A stretch of DNA of 64,000 nt from Bacteroidales bacterium (lineage in GTDB: Bacteria; Bacteroidota; Bacteroidia; Bacteroidales; WCHB1-69): positions 1-64,000 of the forward strand of contig JAFPVR010000071.1 in NCBI GenBank assembly GCA_017395245.1, given 5' to 3'. How positions within the stretch are numbered: the stretch's first letter is position 1; each line of letters opens with the position of its first letter. Made by a program: the position numbers and the translations under genes. Shown one piece after another: positions 36,709-45,065 of the stretch. The notes under the pieces are model-generated. The model ran no database searches. It was not told where the DNA came from and saw only the letters and a list, made by a program, of their open reading frames with translations.

Positions 36709-37449
36709 ATGAATGAATTTGTTAGAGGTATAAAACGCGGGTTTCCCATCTGTTTGGGCTACATTCCCGTGTCGTTCACCTTCGGATTGATAGCGGTCAA
36801 GATGGGATTTACACCGGCGCAGGCAACCCTCATCTCGCTGACCAACATGGCCTCCGCCGGACAGTTCGCAGGCATCCGTCTTATTGAGGGTGGAGCACCG
36901 TATATTGAACTGATAATCACCACGTTCGTCATCAATCTGCGTTACTTCCTGATGTCGCTTTCGCTATCGCAGAAGGTAGACCCGGAGATGCCGTTCTACA
37001 AACGCGCCGTCATGGCCTACTGCATCACGGACGAAGTCTTCGCCTTGGCATCGATGGAGCCAGACGACGTGTCGTTCCCATTTTTCGGCGGACTGATGCT
37101 GACGCCCATATTAGGCTGGACATCAGGCACTTTGTTAGGGGCCATCGCCTCCAACCTGCTTTCCCCGATGATGCAAGGCTGCATGGGCATCGCGCTCTAC
37201 TGCATGTTCATCGCCATCATCATCCCGCCGGCGCGCAAGAGTCGTAAAGTGGCCTTGGCCGTGGTGGTTGCCGCCGCCTTGTCCTGCATCTTCAAGTACG
37301 TACCCGGTATCAACATGCTGTCGAAAGTCGGAGGCGGCGGTTGGGCCATCATCACGGCAGCCATCCTCGGCGCCGCCATCTGTGCGAGCATCAAAGAGGT
37401 GAAACGCCGCCGCAAAGCCGCTTTGGCGGCAGAAAGGAGTGCACAATGA
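36709..37449 (+). CDS. azlC: AzlC family branched-chain amino-acid exporter subunit, 246 aa
   Basis: About eight hydrophobic helices with the AzlC signature: GYIPVSFTFGLIAVKMGFTPAQATLISLTNMASAGQFAG near residues 18-56 and INLRYFLMSLSLSQK near 82-96. The C-terminus is basic. AzlCD-type pairs export branched-chain amino acids or analogues. It overlaps azlD by 4 bp. Confidence 0.9.
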   Translation: MNEFVRGIKRGFPICLGYIPVSFTFGLIAVKMGFTPAQATLISLTNMASAGQFAGIRLIEGGAPYIELIITTFVINLRYFLMSLSLSQKVDPEMPFYKRAVMAYCITDEVFALASMEPDDVSFPFFGGLMLTPILGWTSGTLLGAIASNLLSPMMQGCMGIALYCMFIAIIIPPARKSRKVALAVVVAAALSCIFKYVPGINMLSKVGGGGWAIITAAILGAAICASIKEVKRRRKAALAAERSAQ

Positions 37450-37781
37450 ACTACCTGTATATCTGCATGTTCCTAATGTTCCTGACCACCTACCTCATCC
37501 GGGTGATCCCCATCGGATTTGTCCGGAAAAAGATGGAGAACCTCTGGATTCAGGATTTCATCTACTACATCCCGTTCTGCGTGCTGTCGGCGATGACGTT
37601 CCCGGACGTTTTCTACTCGACCACCGCCACGGGCGTGGAACCGCACATTTCAGTCTCCGCCGTCGTAGCCACCGCCGTGGCCCTCCTGATGGCCTGGAAA
37701 AACCAAGGCCTGGTGCGCGTGGCCCTCGTCGCCGTGCTGGTCGCCATTGCCGTGGAATTGGTCATGCCAATGCTGTTCTAA
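37446..37781 (+). CDS. azlD: AzlD family transporter small subunit, 111 aa
   Basis: The ATG at 37446 overlaps the azlC stop; the longer frame upstream runs through azlC. Four TM helices, with LMFLTTYLIRVIPIGFVRKKM near the N-terminus and YIPFCVLSAMTFPDVFYST, typical of AzlD. It forms the exporter with AzlC. Confidence 0.9.
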   Translation: MNYLYICMFLMFLTTYLIRVIPIGFVRKKMENLWIQDFIYYIPFCVLSAMTFPDVFYSTTATGVEPHISVSAVVATAVALLMAWKNQGLVRVALVAVLVAIAVELVMPMLF

Positions 37782-37800
37782 CATTTTTCCGATGTCTCCC

Positions 37801-37830
37801 CGTAGAGACGCACGGCCGTGCGTCTCTACG
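37801..37830. repeat. TAGAGACG palindrome, perfect 30 bp
   Basis: CGTAGAGACGCACGG is followed immediately by its exact reverse complement. Located 20 bp after azlD; could act as a transcript 3' end. Confidence 0.85.
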
Positions 37831-37903
37831 GTCGTGCATTCCTGTTGCCGTGCGTCCATACTAATAACCTTGTAACCTAAAAAATGTATCTTTCCTCTGT
37901 TAT

Positions 37904-37935
37904 TTGTAGAGACGTTGCGCGCAACGTCTCTACAA
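37904..37935. repeat. TAGAGACG palindrome, perfect 32 bp
   Basis: TTGTAGAGACGTTGCG followed immediately by its exact reverse complement. The core sequence is nearly identical to the copy at 34469. Confidence 0.88.
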
Positions 37936-37964
37936 TTCCCCTAACCATGTAACCTAAAAAATTG

Positions 37965-37972
37965 TATCTTTG
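37965..37972 (+). promoter_or_regulatory. -7 box (TATCTTTG)
   Basis: Located 25 bp before typA; the intact member of the duplicated promoter pair. Confidence 0.65.
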
Positions 37973-37997
37973 CGCTTTTATTCTAAAAAGAGTTAAG

Positions 37998-39812
37998 ATG
38001 CAGAATATCAGGAATATCGCCATTATCGCGCACGTTGACCACGGCAAAACCACGCTCGTGGACAGAATTTTATACCAATCGCACCTCTTCCGTGAAAACC
38101 AGCAGGTGCAGGATTTAGTGTTGGACAACAATGATTTGGAGCGCGAACGTGGTATCACTATCCTTTCCAAAAACGTTTCCGTAAGATACAAGGGTGTCAA
38201 AATCAACGTGATAGACACTCCCGGCCACAGTGACTTCGGCGGCGAGGTGGAGCGCGTGCTCAATATGGCCGACGGCGTGCTCCTTGTGGTGGACGCCTTT
38301 GAAGGTCCCATGCCGCAGACCCGCTTCGTGACGCAGAAGGCCATCGAACTGGGCCTCAAACCCATCGTGGTCATCAACAAAGTCGACAAACCCAACTGCC
38401 ATCCCGATTTGGCACAGGAAGCTGTCTTCGAACTGATGTTCAACCTCGGCGCCAGCGACGAGCAGCTGGATTTCCCCACCGTTTACGGCTCTGCCAAGAA
38501 CGGCTGGATGGGTCCCGACTGGAATAACCCCACTACCGACATTTCCTACCTCCTCGACACCATCATCGAGCATATCCCCGCCCCGAAAGTGGAGCCCGGC
38601 AACCTGCAGATGATGATTTCCTCCCTCGACTACTCCTCCTACGTGGGACGTATCGCCGTGGGTCGTGTCAAACGCGGTACCGTGCAATGGGGCCAGACTG
38701 TCTCCCTCGTAAAGCGCGACGGCACAGTGCAGACCTCCAAAATCAAGGAACTGTATGTGTTCGAAGGACTTGGCAAGGAGAAGTACAAAGAGCCCGTGGA
38801 GGCTGGCGAAATATGCGCCCTGCTCGGCCTTGACGATTTCGAAATCGGCGACACCGTGGCCGACGCGGAGAATCCCGAACAGCTCACCCCCATCAAGGTG
38901 GATGAGCCGACCATGAGCATGCTCTTCACTATCAACAACTCCCCGTTCTTCGGGAAAGAGGGCAAGTACGTCACCTCCAGACACTTACGTGACCGTCTTT
39001 TCGCCGAGTTGGAGAAAAACCTGGCCATGCGCATCGAAGAGACCGACTCCCCCGACCGGATGAACGTCTTCGGACGCGGCATCCTGCATCTCTCCATCCT
39101 CATCGAGACCATGCGCCGTGAAGGTTATGAACTGCAAGTAGGTCAGCCCCAGGTGATTATCAAAGAGATTGACGGACAGAAATGCGAGCCCGTGGAGCAA
39201 CTTACCGTATTAGTGCCCGAAGAGATGTCGAGCCGCGTCATCGACTACGTGTCGCGGAAGAAGGGCGAGCTCATGTCAATGGATACCGTCAACGACCGCG
39301 TGCACCTCAACTTCACGATTCCTTCCCGAGGTCTCATCGGGCTGACTAACCAGCTGCTGACGGCGACCGAAGGCGAGGCCATCATCTCACACCGCTTCAT
39401 CGAGTTCCAGCCGTGGAAGGGTGAGATTGCGGGTCGTCATGCCGGTTCGCTCATCGCCATGGAGACCGGCCAAGCCTACGCCTACTCCCTCAACAAGCTG
39501 CAGGACCGCGGTCGCTTCTTCATCGAGCCCAACGACCCGGTATACGCCGGTCAAGTCATCGGTGAGCACATCCGCCAGAGCGACCTTGTGGTCAACGTCT
39601 GCAAATCCAAGAAGCTGTCCAACATGCGTGCCGCCGGTTCCGACGAGAAGCTCATTCTCGCTCCCGCCATCAAATACTCGCTGGAGCAGTACATGGAGTT
39701 CATCGCCAAGGACGAATATCTGGAAATCACACCGCAGAACCTGCGCGTGCGCAAGATCATCCTCGACGAAACCGAACGCAAGCGTGCCGAAAAACGCTCT
39801 TCCAACGACTAA
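37998..39812 (+). CDS. typA: Translational GTPase TypA/BipA, 604 aa
   Basis: The ATG at 37998 (MQNIRNIAIIAHVDHGKTTLVDRIL) matches the family start. G1 AHVDHGKTT, G2 RERGITI, G3 DTPGHSDFGGEV, G4 NKVDKPN and the later EF-G-like domains (SLDYSSYVGRIAVGRV, GRGILHLSILIETMRREGYEL) and the C-terminal TypA domain (LRVRKIILDETERKR) are intact. It is a ribosome-binding GTPase important for 50S assembly under stress or cold. It reads from the duplicated promoter. Confidence 0.97.
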   Translation: MQNIRNIAIIAHVDHGKTTLVDRILYQSHLFRENQQVQDLVLDNNDLERERGITILSKNVSVRYKGVKINVIDTPGHSDFGGEVERVLNMADGVLLVVDAFEGPMPQTRFVTQKAIELGLKPIVVINKVDKPNCHPDLAQEAVFELMFNLGASDEQLDFPTVYGSAKNGWMGPDWNNPTTDISYLLDTIIEHIPAPKVEPGNLQMMISSLDYSSYVGRIAVGRVKRGTVQWGQTVSLVKRDGTVQTSKIKELYVFEGLGKEKYKEPVEAGEICALLGLDDFEIGDTVADAENPEQLTPIKVDEPTMSMLFTINNSPFFGKEGKYVTSRHLRDRLFAELEKNLAMRIEETDSPDRMNVFGRGILHLSILIETMRREGYELQVGQPQVIIKEIDGQKCEPVEQLTVLVPEEMSSRVIDYVSRKKGELMSMDTVNDRVHLNFTIPSRGLIGLTNQLLTATEGEAIISHRFIEFQPWKGEIAGRHAGSLIAMETGQAYAYSLNKLQDRGRFFIEPNDPVYAGQVIGEHIRQSDLVVNVCKSKKLSNMRAAGSDEKLILAPAIKYSLEQYMEFIAKDEYLEITPQNLRVRKIILDETERKRAEKRSSND

Positions 39813-39824
39813 TCCCCATATCGT

Positions 39825-40643
39825 ATGCAGCCAGAGGTCTTCTACGAGCATCTTTGCGAGGAGCTGCGACAAAACCGCGGCCTCTATCCGTACTACAAGC
39901 TCACGGACGGCTCGCCTGCGCAGCAGCAGTTCCGCAAGGCCTACTTCCTGCAACGTCTCGAATACATCGACCGCCATATCGACCTCAGCAAGCACCCGAA
40001 AATCTGGGACTGCGGCTGCGGCTACGGCACCACGGGCCTCTTCTTCGCCATGAAGGGGCAGCCCGTATATGGCACCACATTGGAATACTACCCCGAACAG
40101 TGGGAAAAACGCCGCCAGTTCTGGAGCCAATACGGCGACACTTCGCTGCTCACCTGCGAATATGCCAACCTTTTCGACCAGCAAATTGAGGAAGGCAGCT
40201 ACGACTACATCATCCTGCAAGACACGCTGCACCACATCGAGCCGCTCGACGAGGCCCTGCCCATCTTCCGCCACGCACTGAAGCCCGACGGCAAACTCCT
40301 CCTCATCGAGGAAAACGGCGGCGGCTGGATCAAGAGCGCCATGCTGTTCGCCCAGCGCGGCACCAAACGAATCATCACCGTCCACGACGACGTGTTGGGG
40401 AAGGATGTCCTGATGGGCAACGAAAACATCCGACCGGAGAAAGTCTGGCGCAAGCACTTCGAAAAGGCCGGCTTCCGGATGGACGAAGAGAGCCTCCAAT
40501 ACGTCCGTTTCCTGCCCTCCTGGCGTTTCAACGAAGAAAATCTAACGAAAAACGTAGAAAAAGAGCAAGAAATATGGAAGAAAAATGCATTTTTGCGGCA
40601 TCATTTCTTCTGGGGAATAAATATGACGTGGGGCAAGAGATGA
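39825..40643 (+). CDS. Class I SAM-dependent methyltransferase, 272 aa
   Basis: Rossmann methyltransferase motif I IWDCGCGYGTTGLFFAMKG near residues 62-80, an acidic residue after strand 2 (TTLEYYPEQWEKRR), motif IV SYDYIILQDTLHHIEPLDEALP near 125-146, then LLLIEENGGG. An N-terminal helical extension of about 55 residues and a C-terminal helix pair are not diagnostic. The substrate is unknown. It starts 12 bp after typA and is probably co-transcribed. Confidence 0.82.
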   Translation: MQPEVFYEHLCEELRQNRGLYPYYKLTDGSPAQQQFRKAYFLQRLEYIDRHIDLSKHPKIWDCGCGYGTTGLFFAMKGQPVYGTTLEYYPEQWEKRRQFWSQYGDTSLLTCEYANLFDQQIEEGSYDYIILQDTLHHIEPLDEALPIFRHALKPDGKLLLIEENGGGWIKSAMLFAQRGTKRIITVHDDVLGKDVLMGNENIRPEKVWRKHFEKAGFRMDEESLQYVRFLPSWRFNEENLTKNVEKEQEIWKKNAFLRHHFFWGINMTWGKR

Positions 40644-40669
40644 GTAGCCTCAAACGAAGCAGGTTAAAC

Positions 40670-40707
40670 ACCCCCCTTTAGGGGGGATGCCCGAAGGGCA
40701 GGGGGGT
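40670..40707. repeat. G/C-tract hairpin element
   Basis: CCCCCC TTTA GGGGGG (40671-40686), then ATGCCC GAA GGGCA, then GGGGGGT. Two G-tracts can compete for the single C-tract. Not a canonical terminator; looks like a dispersed intergenic repeat. Confidence 0.7.
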
Positions 40708-40754
40708 ATGGAACTCGCAATAGTGCGTTAGTGACGAAATAAACACTTTATATT

Positions 40755-42572
40755 ATGAACGAAAATATACAACCGCAACAACAACACAACCAGCCTGAGA
40801 CCCGCTCGCGCAAGTTCTGGCGCGTGGTCCTCGGCTCCATGGTGGGCTTCGTACTCGCCAACATCATCGTGGGCATCCTCGGACTGCTCATGTTCCTCGG
40901 CATGATCGCTTCCATCGAAAAGATGGGCAACAGTTCGTCGTCGACCTCGGTGAAGGACAACAGCGTCTTAGTGATGGACCTCTCCGCCTCCATCGAGGAG
41001 CGCGCCACGGACATCCCCTTCAACTTCGGCCCCTACAAGTATGAAAACTTGGGGTTGGACAACATCCTGGACGCCATCGAATATGCGGCTTCGGATCCGA
41101 AAATCAAAGGTATCTACCTGAAATCCAAGACCGTTGGCGGATCTCCTGCCACCAACAAAGCCATCCGCGATGCGCTGACGGAGTTCAAGAAATCCTCCGG
41201 GAAATTCATCTATGCCTATAGCGATGTCTACACCCAAAACGGTTACTACATGGCTTCTGTGGCGGACAAAGTCCTCCTGAACCCGTCCGGAGACCTCACC
41301 CTGAGAGGTTACGCCTTCCAGGTCATGTTCTACAAAAACCTGCTCGACAAACTGGACATCGATGTGCAGATTTTCCGTCACGGACAGTTCAAAAGTGCTG
41401 TGGAGCCCTACTTCCTAGACAAAATGAGCGATGCCAACCGCGAACAGATGTCCACCTTGGCCAACTCCCTCTGGACCGTCTTCCTGCAGGATGTTTCCAA
41501 ATCCCGGAAAATCCCGGCTGAAAAGCTGAACAACATCGCTGACAGCCTGCTCTGCTCCTCACCGAAAGAGGCCCTTAACCTGAAACTGGTCGACAAATTA
41601 GCCTATGCCGATGAGATGGAACAGATGATCAAAACGAAACTGAATTTGGGCAATGACGAAAAACCCAACTACGTTTCCCTCGGCAATTACGTCAAAAGCA
41701 TCGACAAGAAAGACAATAACGGCGCCAAAGTGGCCGTCTTCTACGCTTTCGGTGAAATCAAAGACGGTAAAAACGACAGCGACATCTATTCGGAAACCTT
41801 CATCAAGGAATTCCGCAAAGTGTACAAAAACAAGGATGTGAAAGCCATTGTGTTGCGCGTCAACTCCCCTGGCGGCAGCGCCCTGGCCTCCGAAAATATC
41901 TGGCACGAGATTGAGAACGCCAAGAAGGAAGGCAAGAAAATCGTGGTTTCCATGGGCGACTATGCCGCTTCGGGCGGTTACTACATCTCCTGCAACGCCG
42001 ACTACATCATCGCAGAGCCCAACACTATCACCGGCTCCATCGGTGTCTTCGGGATGGTGCCCTCCGCCCAGAAATTCCTCAAAAACAAGGTGGGTATCAC
42101 GCTCGACCAAGTCGAATCCAACCAACATTCCGCTCCCGGCGGTGGCTACACGCCAATGGATGAGCTGGAAAGCGAGCGGATGCAGGCTTCTGTGGAGGAG
42201 ATTTACGGCACTTTCACGAAACGCGTGGCTGACGGCCGTCATCTCACGGTAAGCTATGTGGACAGCATCGGTCAGGGCCGCGTCTGGGCCGGCAGCGACG
42301 CCCTCAAGCTCGGTCTGGTCGATGAACTCGGCTCCCTCAACAAAGCTATTGAGAAAGCGGCTGAACTGGCGCAACTTAGCGACTACACGGTTAGCCGTTA
42401 TCCCGCCCAAAAGGATTGGTTCTCCACGCTCTTCTCCCTGAAGGACGATGCGGTGGACGAGGCTGTCCGCCAAAAACTGGGCCTCTATTACGACATTTTC
42501 AACGACATGCAGCAGGTGCTGGAGTGTGAAGGGGTGCAGGCGCGCATGCCGATGACCTTCATCATCCAATAA
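40755..42572 (+). CDS. sppA: Signal peptide peptidase SppA, 67-kDa type, 605 aa
   Basis: One N-terminal TM (about 28-52), then tandem SppA domains. The first carries the lysine region IKGIYLKSKTVGGSPATNKAIRDAL and YSDVYTQNGYYMASVADKVLLNPSG. The second carries the serine nucleophile in GDYAASGGYYISCNADYIIAEPNTITGSIGVFG near residues 395-430. It digests signal peptides left in the membrane after cleavage. Both halves look intact. The C-terminal LFSLKDDAVDEAVRQKLGLYYDIF tail is usual for the Bacteroidetes form. Confidence 0.94.
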   Translation: MNENIQPQQQHNQPETRSRKFWRVVLGSMVGFVLANIIVGILGLLMFLGMIASIEKMGNSSSSTSVKDNSVLVMDLSASIEERATDIPFNFGPYKYENLGLDNILDAIEYAASDPKIKGIYLKSKTVGGSPATNKAIRDALTEFKKSSGKFIYAYSDVYTQNGYYMASVADKVLLNPSGDLTLRGYAFQVMFYKNLLDKLDIDVQIFRHGQFKSAVEPYFLDKMSDANREQMSTLANSLWTVFLQDVSKSRKIPAEKLNNIADSLLCSSPKEALNLKLVDKLAYADEMEQMIKTKLNLGNDEKPNYVSLGNYVKSIDKKDNNGAKVAVFYAFGEIKDGKNDSDIYSETFIKEFRKVYKNKDVKAIVLRVNSPGGSALASENIWHEIENAKKEGKKIVVSMGDYAASGGYYISCNADYIIAEPNTITGSIGVFGMVPSAQKFLKNKVGITLDQVESNQHSAPGGGYTPMDELESERMQASVEEIYGTFTKRVADGRHLTVSYVDSIGQGRVWAGSDALKLGLVDELGSLNKAIEKAAELAQLSDYTVSRYPAQKDWFSTLFSLKDDAVDEAVRQKLGLYYDIFNDMQQVLECEGVQARMPMTFIIQ

Positions 42573-42593
42573 ACCACCTCAAGCACAACTGTC

Positions 42594-43403
42594 ATGGATG
42601 CCTCTTTCCTAAGCACAGCCTTTAACATCTACCTTTGGGTGATGATAGGCATCGCGCTGGTGGTCTTCATCGCGCTCTACCATGTCGAAGCCGGCTACGG
42701 AATGTTCACTTCCAAGAAATGGGGGTTGAGCATCAACAACAAAGTGGCGTGGTTCTTGATGGAATTCCCCATCTTCGCGGCCATGATTGTCATCTGGCTG
42801 CTTTCGCCGCATCGCTTCGACATCGTGCCGCTCGTCTTCCTGATCATCTTCGAAATCCACTACTTCCAACGCGCTATCATCTTCCCCTGGCTGATGAAAG
42901 GAAAGAAGAGCCAGATGCCGCTTTCCGTCATGTTCATGGGCATCGCCTTCAACATCTTGAATGCCCTGATGCAAGGCTATTGGTTTTTCTTCGAGTCGTT
43001 CAACCGCGACTACCACGCTTTCGGATTGTCCTACTCGGATGTCGCATGGCTTTGGTCGCCGCATTTCATCATCGGAGTCGTCATCTTCTTCCTCGGTTTC
43101 TACGTCAACCTGCGTTCGGACTACATCATCCGGCATCTGCGCAAAGACGACGAAGACACGAAGCATTATTTGCCGGAAGGCTTTATGTTCGAGTACGTTA
43201 CGAGTGCCAACTATTTGGGCGAGCTAATGGAGTGGTTAGGATTCGCCATCCTCACCTGGTCGATGTCCGGGTTGGTGTTCTTCATCTGGACCTTCGCGAA
43301 CCTTGTGCCGCGCGCCAACGCCATCTACAAGCACTACAAGGTAGAGTTTGGGGAGATTATGGAGCGGAAAAAGCTGAAGAGGGTGTTTCCGTTTATTTAT
43401 TAG
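42594..43403 (+). CDS. Steroid 5-alpha-reductase family membrane protein, 269 aa
   Basis: Six or seven TM helices. The C-terminal half carries the SRD5A signature ANYLGELMEWLGFAILTWS (residues about 200-218), a preceding PEGFMFEYVTSANY segment, and WTFANLVPRANAIYKHYKVEF ahead of a basic end KRVFPFIY. The N-terminal half has EIHYFQRAIIFPWLMKGKKSQMPL, also family-like. Members reduce the delta-4 bond of 3-oxo steroids with NADPH; bacterial homologues may use host steroids or other enones. The substrate here is not shown by the sequence. Confidence 0.82.
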   Translation: MDASFLSTAFNIYLWVMIGIALVVFIALYHVEAGYGMFTSKKWGLSINNKVAWFLMEFPIFAAMIVIWLLSPHRFDIVPLVFLIIFEIHYFQRAIIFPWLMKGKKSQMPLSVMFMGIAFNILNALMQGYWFFFESFNRDYHAFGLSYSDVAWLWSPHFIIGVVIFFLGFYVNLRSDYIIRHLRKDDEDTKHYLPEGFMFEYVTSANYLGELMEWLGFAILTWSMSGLVFFIWTFANLVPRANAIYKHYKVEFGEIMERKKLKRVFPFIY

Positions 43404-43430
43404 TGAGTAGTGAACTGTGAACAGTGATTA
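43401..43430 (+). repeat. Heptamer array at the 5-alpha-reductase stop (TGAnnnG)
   Basis: Directly at the TAG stop: TAG, then TGAGTAG, TGAACTG, TGAACAG, TGATTAG. Every unit begins with TGA and three of the five elements end in TAG. Confidence 0.75.
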
Positions 43431-43473
43431 GATTAAAAAGAGATGTATTTGTTATAATGCAAGGACAATAGTC

Positions 43474-45042
43474 ATGGGAATGTATATTAACAAAGGCAAC
43501 AACGGTTTCCGGATGATAAGGAACAGCGAATACGTCGATAAGTCGGGACTTATCAACGTCATTAACCGTACGTTATTCACAGAATGGCGTTTCAGTTGCA
43601 TAACACGTTGCCGAAGGTTTGGCAAATCCATGGCTGCAAAGATGCTGGCCGCATATTACGACTGCACCTGTGATTCGCGGGAACTGTTTGCTGATCTTGA
43701 AATCGCCAAGGATCCATCGTTCGAAAAACATCTCAACAAATACAGGGTCATCTACCTGGACATGACGGACTTCATTACCAAGTTCAAGGACGGAAGCATT
43801 GTCCGCCACATTGATGAGGAGCTGAAAAAAGAGGTCTGCAACACCTATTCTGAGATGACATTTGAGGAATCCTACGATCTGATGGACTGCCTGATGCGGA
43901 TTGCCATGGCAACTAACGACCGCTTTTTCTTCATTATCGACGAATGGGACGCTATCTGCCGGGAATTTGATCCCGGCACCGAGGCAATGGAATCCTACTT
44001 GAACTGGCTGCGTCGATTGTTCAAGTCTGTAAATGCCATGGATGTGTTTGCCGGTGCGTATATGACGGGAATCCTTCCGGTCAAAAAGTACAAAACACAG
44101 TCGGCTATGAACAACTTCATCGAATATTCGATGGTGACACCTCGTAATATGGCTCGTTACTTCGGATTTACAAAAGACGAAGTGAAATCGTTAGCGTCTA
44201 AATTCGGCATGGATTTTGACGAGTTGGTGAAATGGTACGACGGTTACCAAATTGGCGGGGAACAGTCCATGTTCAACCCCAATTCGGTCATACAGGCCCT
44301 CTACAGCGACTGGTGCGAGAGCTATTGGGGCAAAACAGGTGCCTACGACACCGTATCAACCTATATCTGCATGAACTTCGATGGCTTGAAAGATGACATT
44401 ATCTATATGCTTTCGGGAGGAAGATGCAAGGTGAACCCCACCGGTTTCCAAAACGACATGTCCATCATCCGGACCAAAGACGATGCACTGACCGTACTGA
44501 TACACTTAGGCTACCTGGCATACGACCGCCGGACAATGGAATGCTACGTTCCCAACTACGAGGTGGCTGGTGAACTGACTCATGCTGTAGAGACAACAAA
44601 CTGGACCCCGGTTATCCGCGCCTTGAAGCAGTCGGAAGATTTGCTGAATGCCACCTTGGAGGGCGACGAAGAGGCCGTAGCTAAAGGGATAGAAGCCGCC
44701 CACGACGAGAATACCAGTATCCTCTCTTACAACAACGAGAACTCCTTGGCCTGCGTGCTCAGCATCGCCTACTACGCCGCCCGCAACAACTACATTGTTC
44801 ATCGTGAATTGGCAAGCGGCAAAGGCTTTGCCGACATCGTGATGATTCCGCGCAAGAATGTGGACTCCCCCGCCCTTCTCGTGGAGCTGAAATACAACCG
44901 TGATGCCGATGCCGCCATCGACCAGATTCATCGGAAACAGTATCCGGCCAAACTGGAAGAATACGAAGGAAATCTCCTGCTCGTGGGTGTGAACTATGAC
45001 AAAGAAACAAAGACTCACAGTTGCAAAATTGAAAAACATTGA
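43474..45042 (+). CDS. AAA-ATPase-like / PD-(D/E)XK nuclease protein (DUF1703 type), 522 aa
   Basis: N-terminal AAA-ATPase-like domain with YVDKSGLINVINR, a P-loop of the family form RCRRFGKSMAAKML (near residue 46-59) and Walker B FFIIDEWDAICRE. The C-terminal PD-(D/E)XK-like nuclease fold has GKGFADIVMIPRKN then ALLVELKYNRDADAAIDQI and YPAKL. The family is multi-copy in gut Bacteroidales and its role is unknown; a link to mobile DNA is often suggested. ATG codons at 43474 and 43480 are both possible. It is followed 23 bp later by the efflux operon, without a clear promoter between. Confidence 0.88.
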   Translation: MGMYINKGNNGFRMIRNSEYVDKSGLINVINRTLFTEWRFSCITRCRRFGKSMAAKMLAAYYDCTCDSRELFADLEIAKDPSFEKHLNKYRVIYLDMTDFITKFKDGSIVRHIDEELKKEVCNTYSEMTFEESYDLMDCLMRIAMATNDRFFFIIDEWDAICREFDPGTEAMESYLNWLRRLFKSVNAMDVFAGAYMTGILPVKKYKTQSAMNNFIEYSMVTPRNMARYFGFTKDEVKSLASKFGMDFDELVKWYDGYQIGGEQSMFNPNSVIQALYSDWCESYWGKTGAYDTVSTYICMNFDGLKDDIIYMLSGGRCKVNPTGFQNDMSIIRTKDDALTVLIHLGYLAYDRRTMECYVPNYEVAGELTHAVETTNWTPVIRALKQSEDLLNATLEGDEEAVAKGIEAAHDENTSILSYNNENSLACVLSIAYYAARNNYIVHRELASGKGFADIVMIPRKNVDSPALLVELKYNRDADAAIDQIHRKQYPAKLEEYEGNLLLVGVNYDKETKTHSCKIEKH

Positions 45043-45065
45043 ATCGAATTAAATCAATAACAAAT

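Larger units (their letters stand above)
37863..37975. repeat. Duplicated typA promoter segment flanking a palindrome
   Basis: The segment TAAC-C-TTGTAACCTAAAAA-ATGTATCTTT (37866-37892) recurs as TAAC-C-ATGTAACCTAAAAA-ATTGTATCTTTG (37942-37972). Between them lies the perfect 32-bp palindrome 37904-37935. The upstream copy has TATCTTTC and has lost the final G of the -7 box. Confidence 0.75.
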
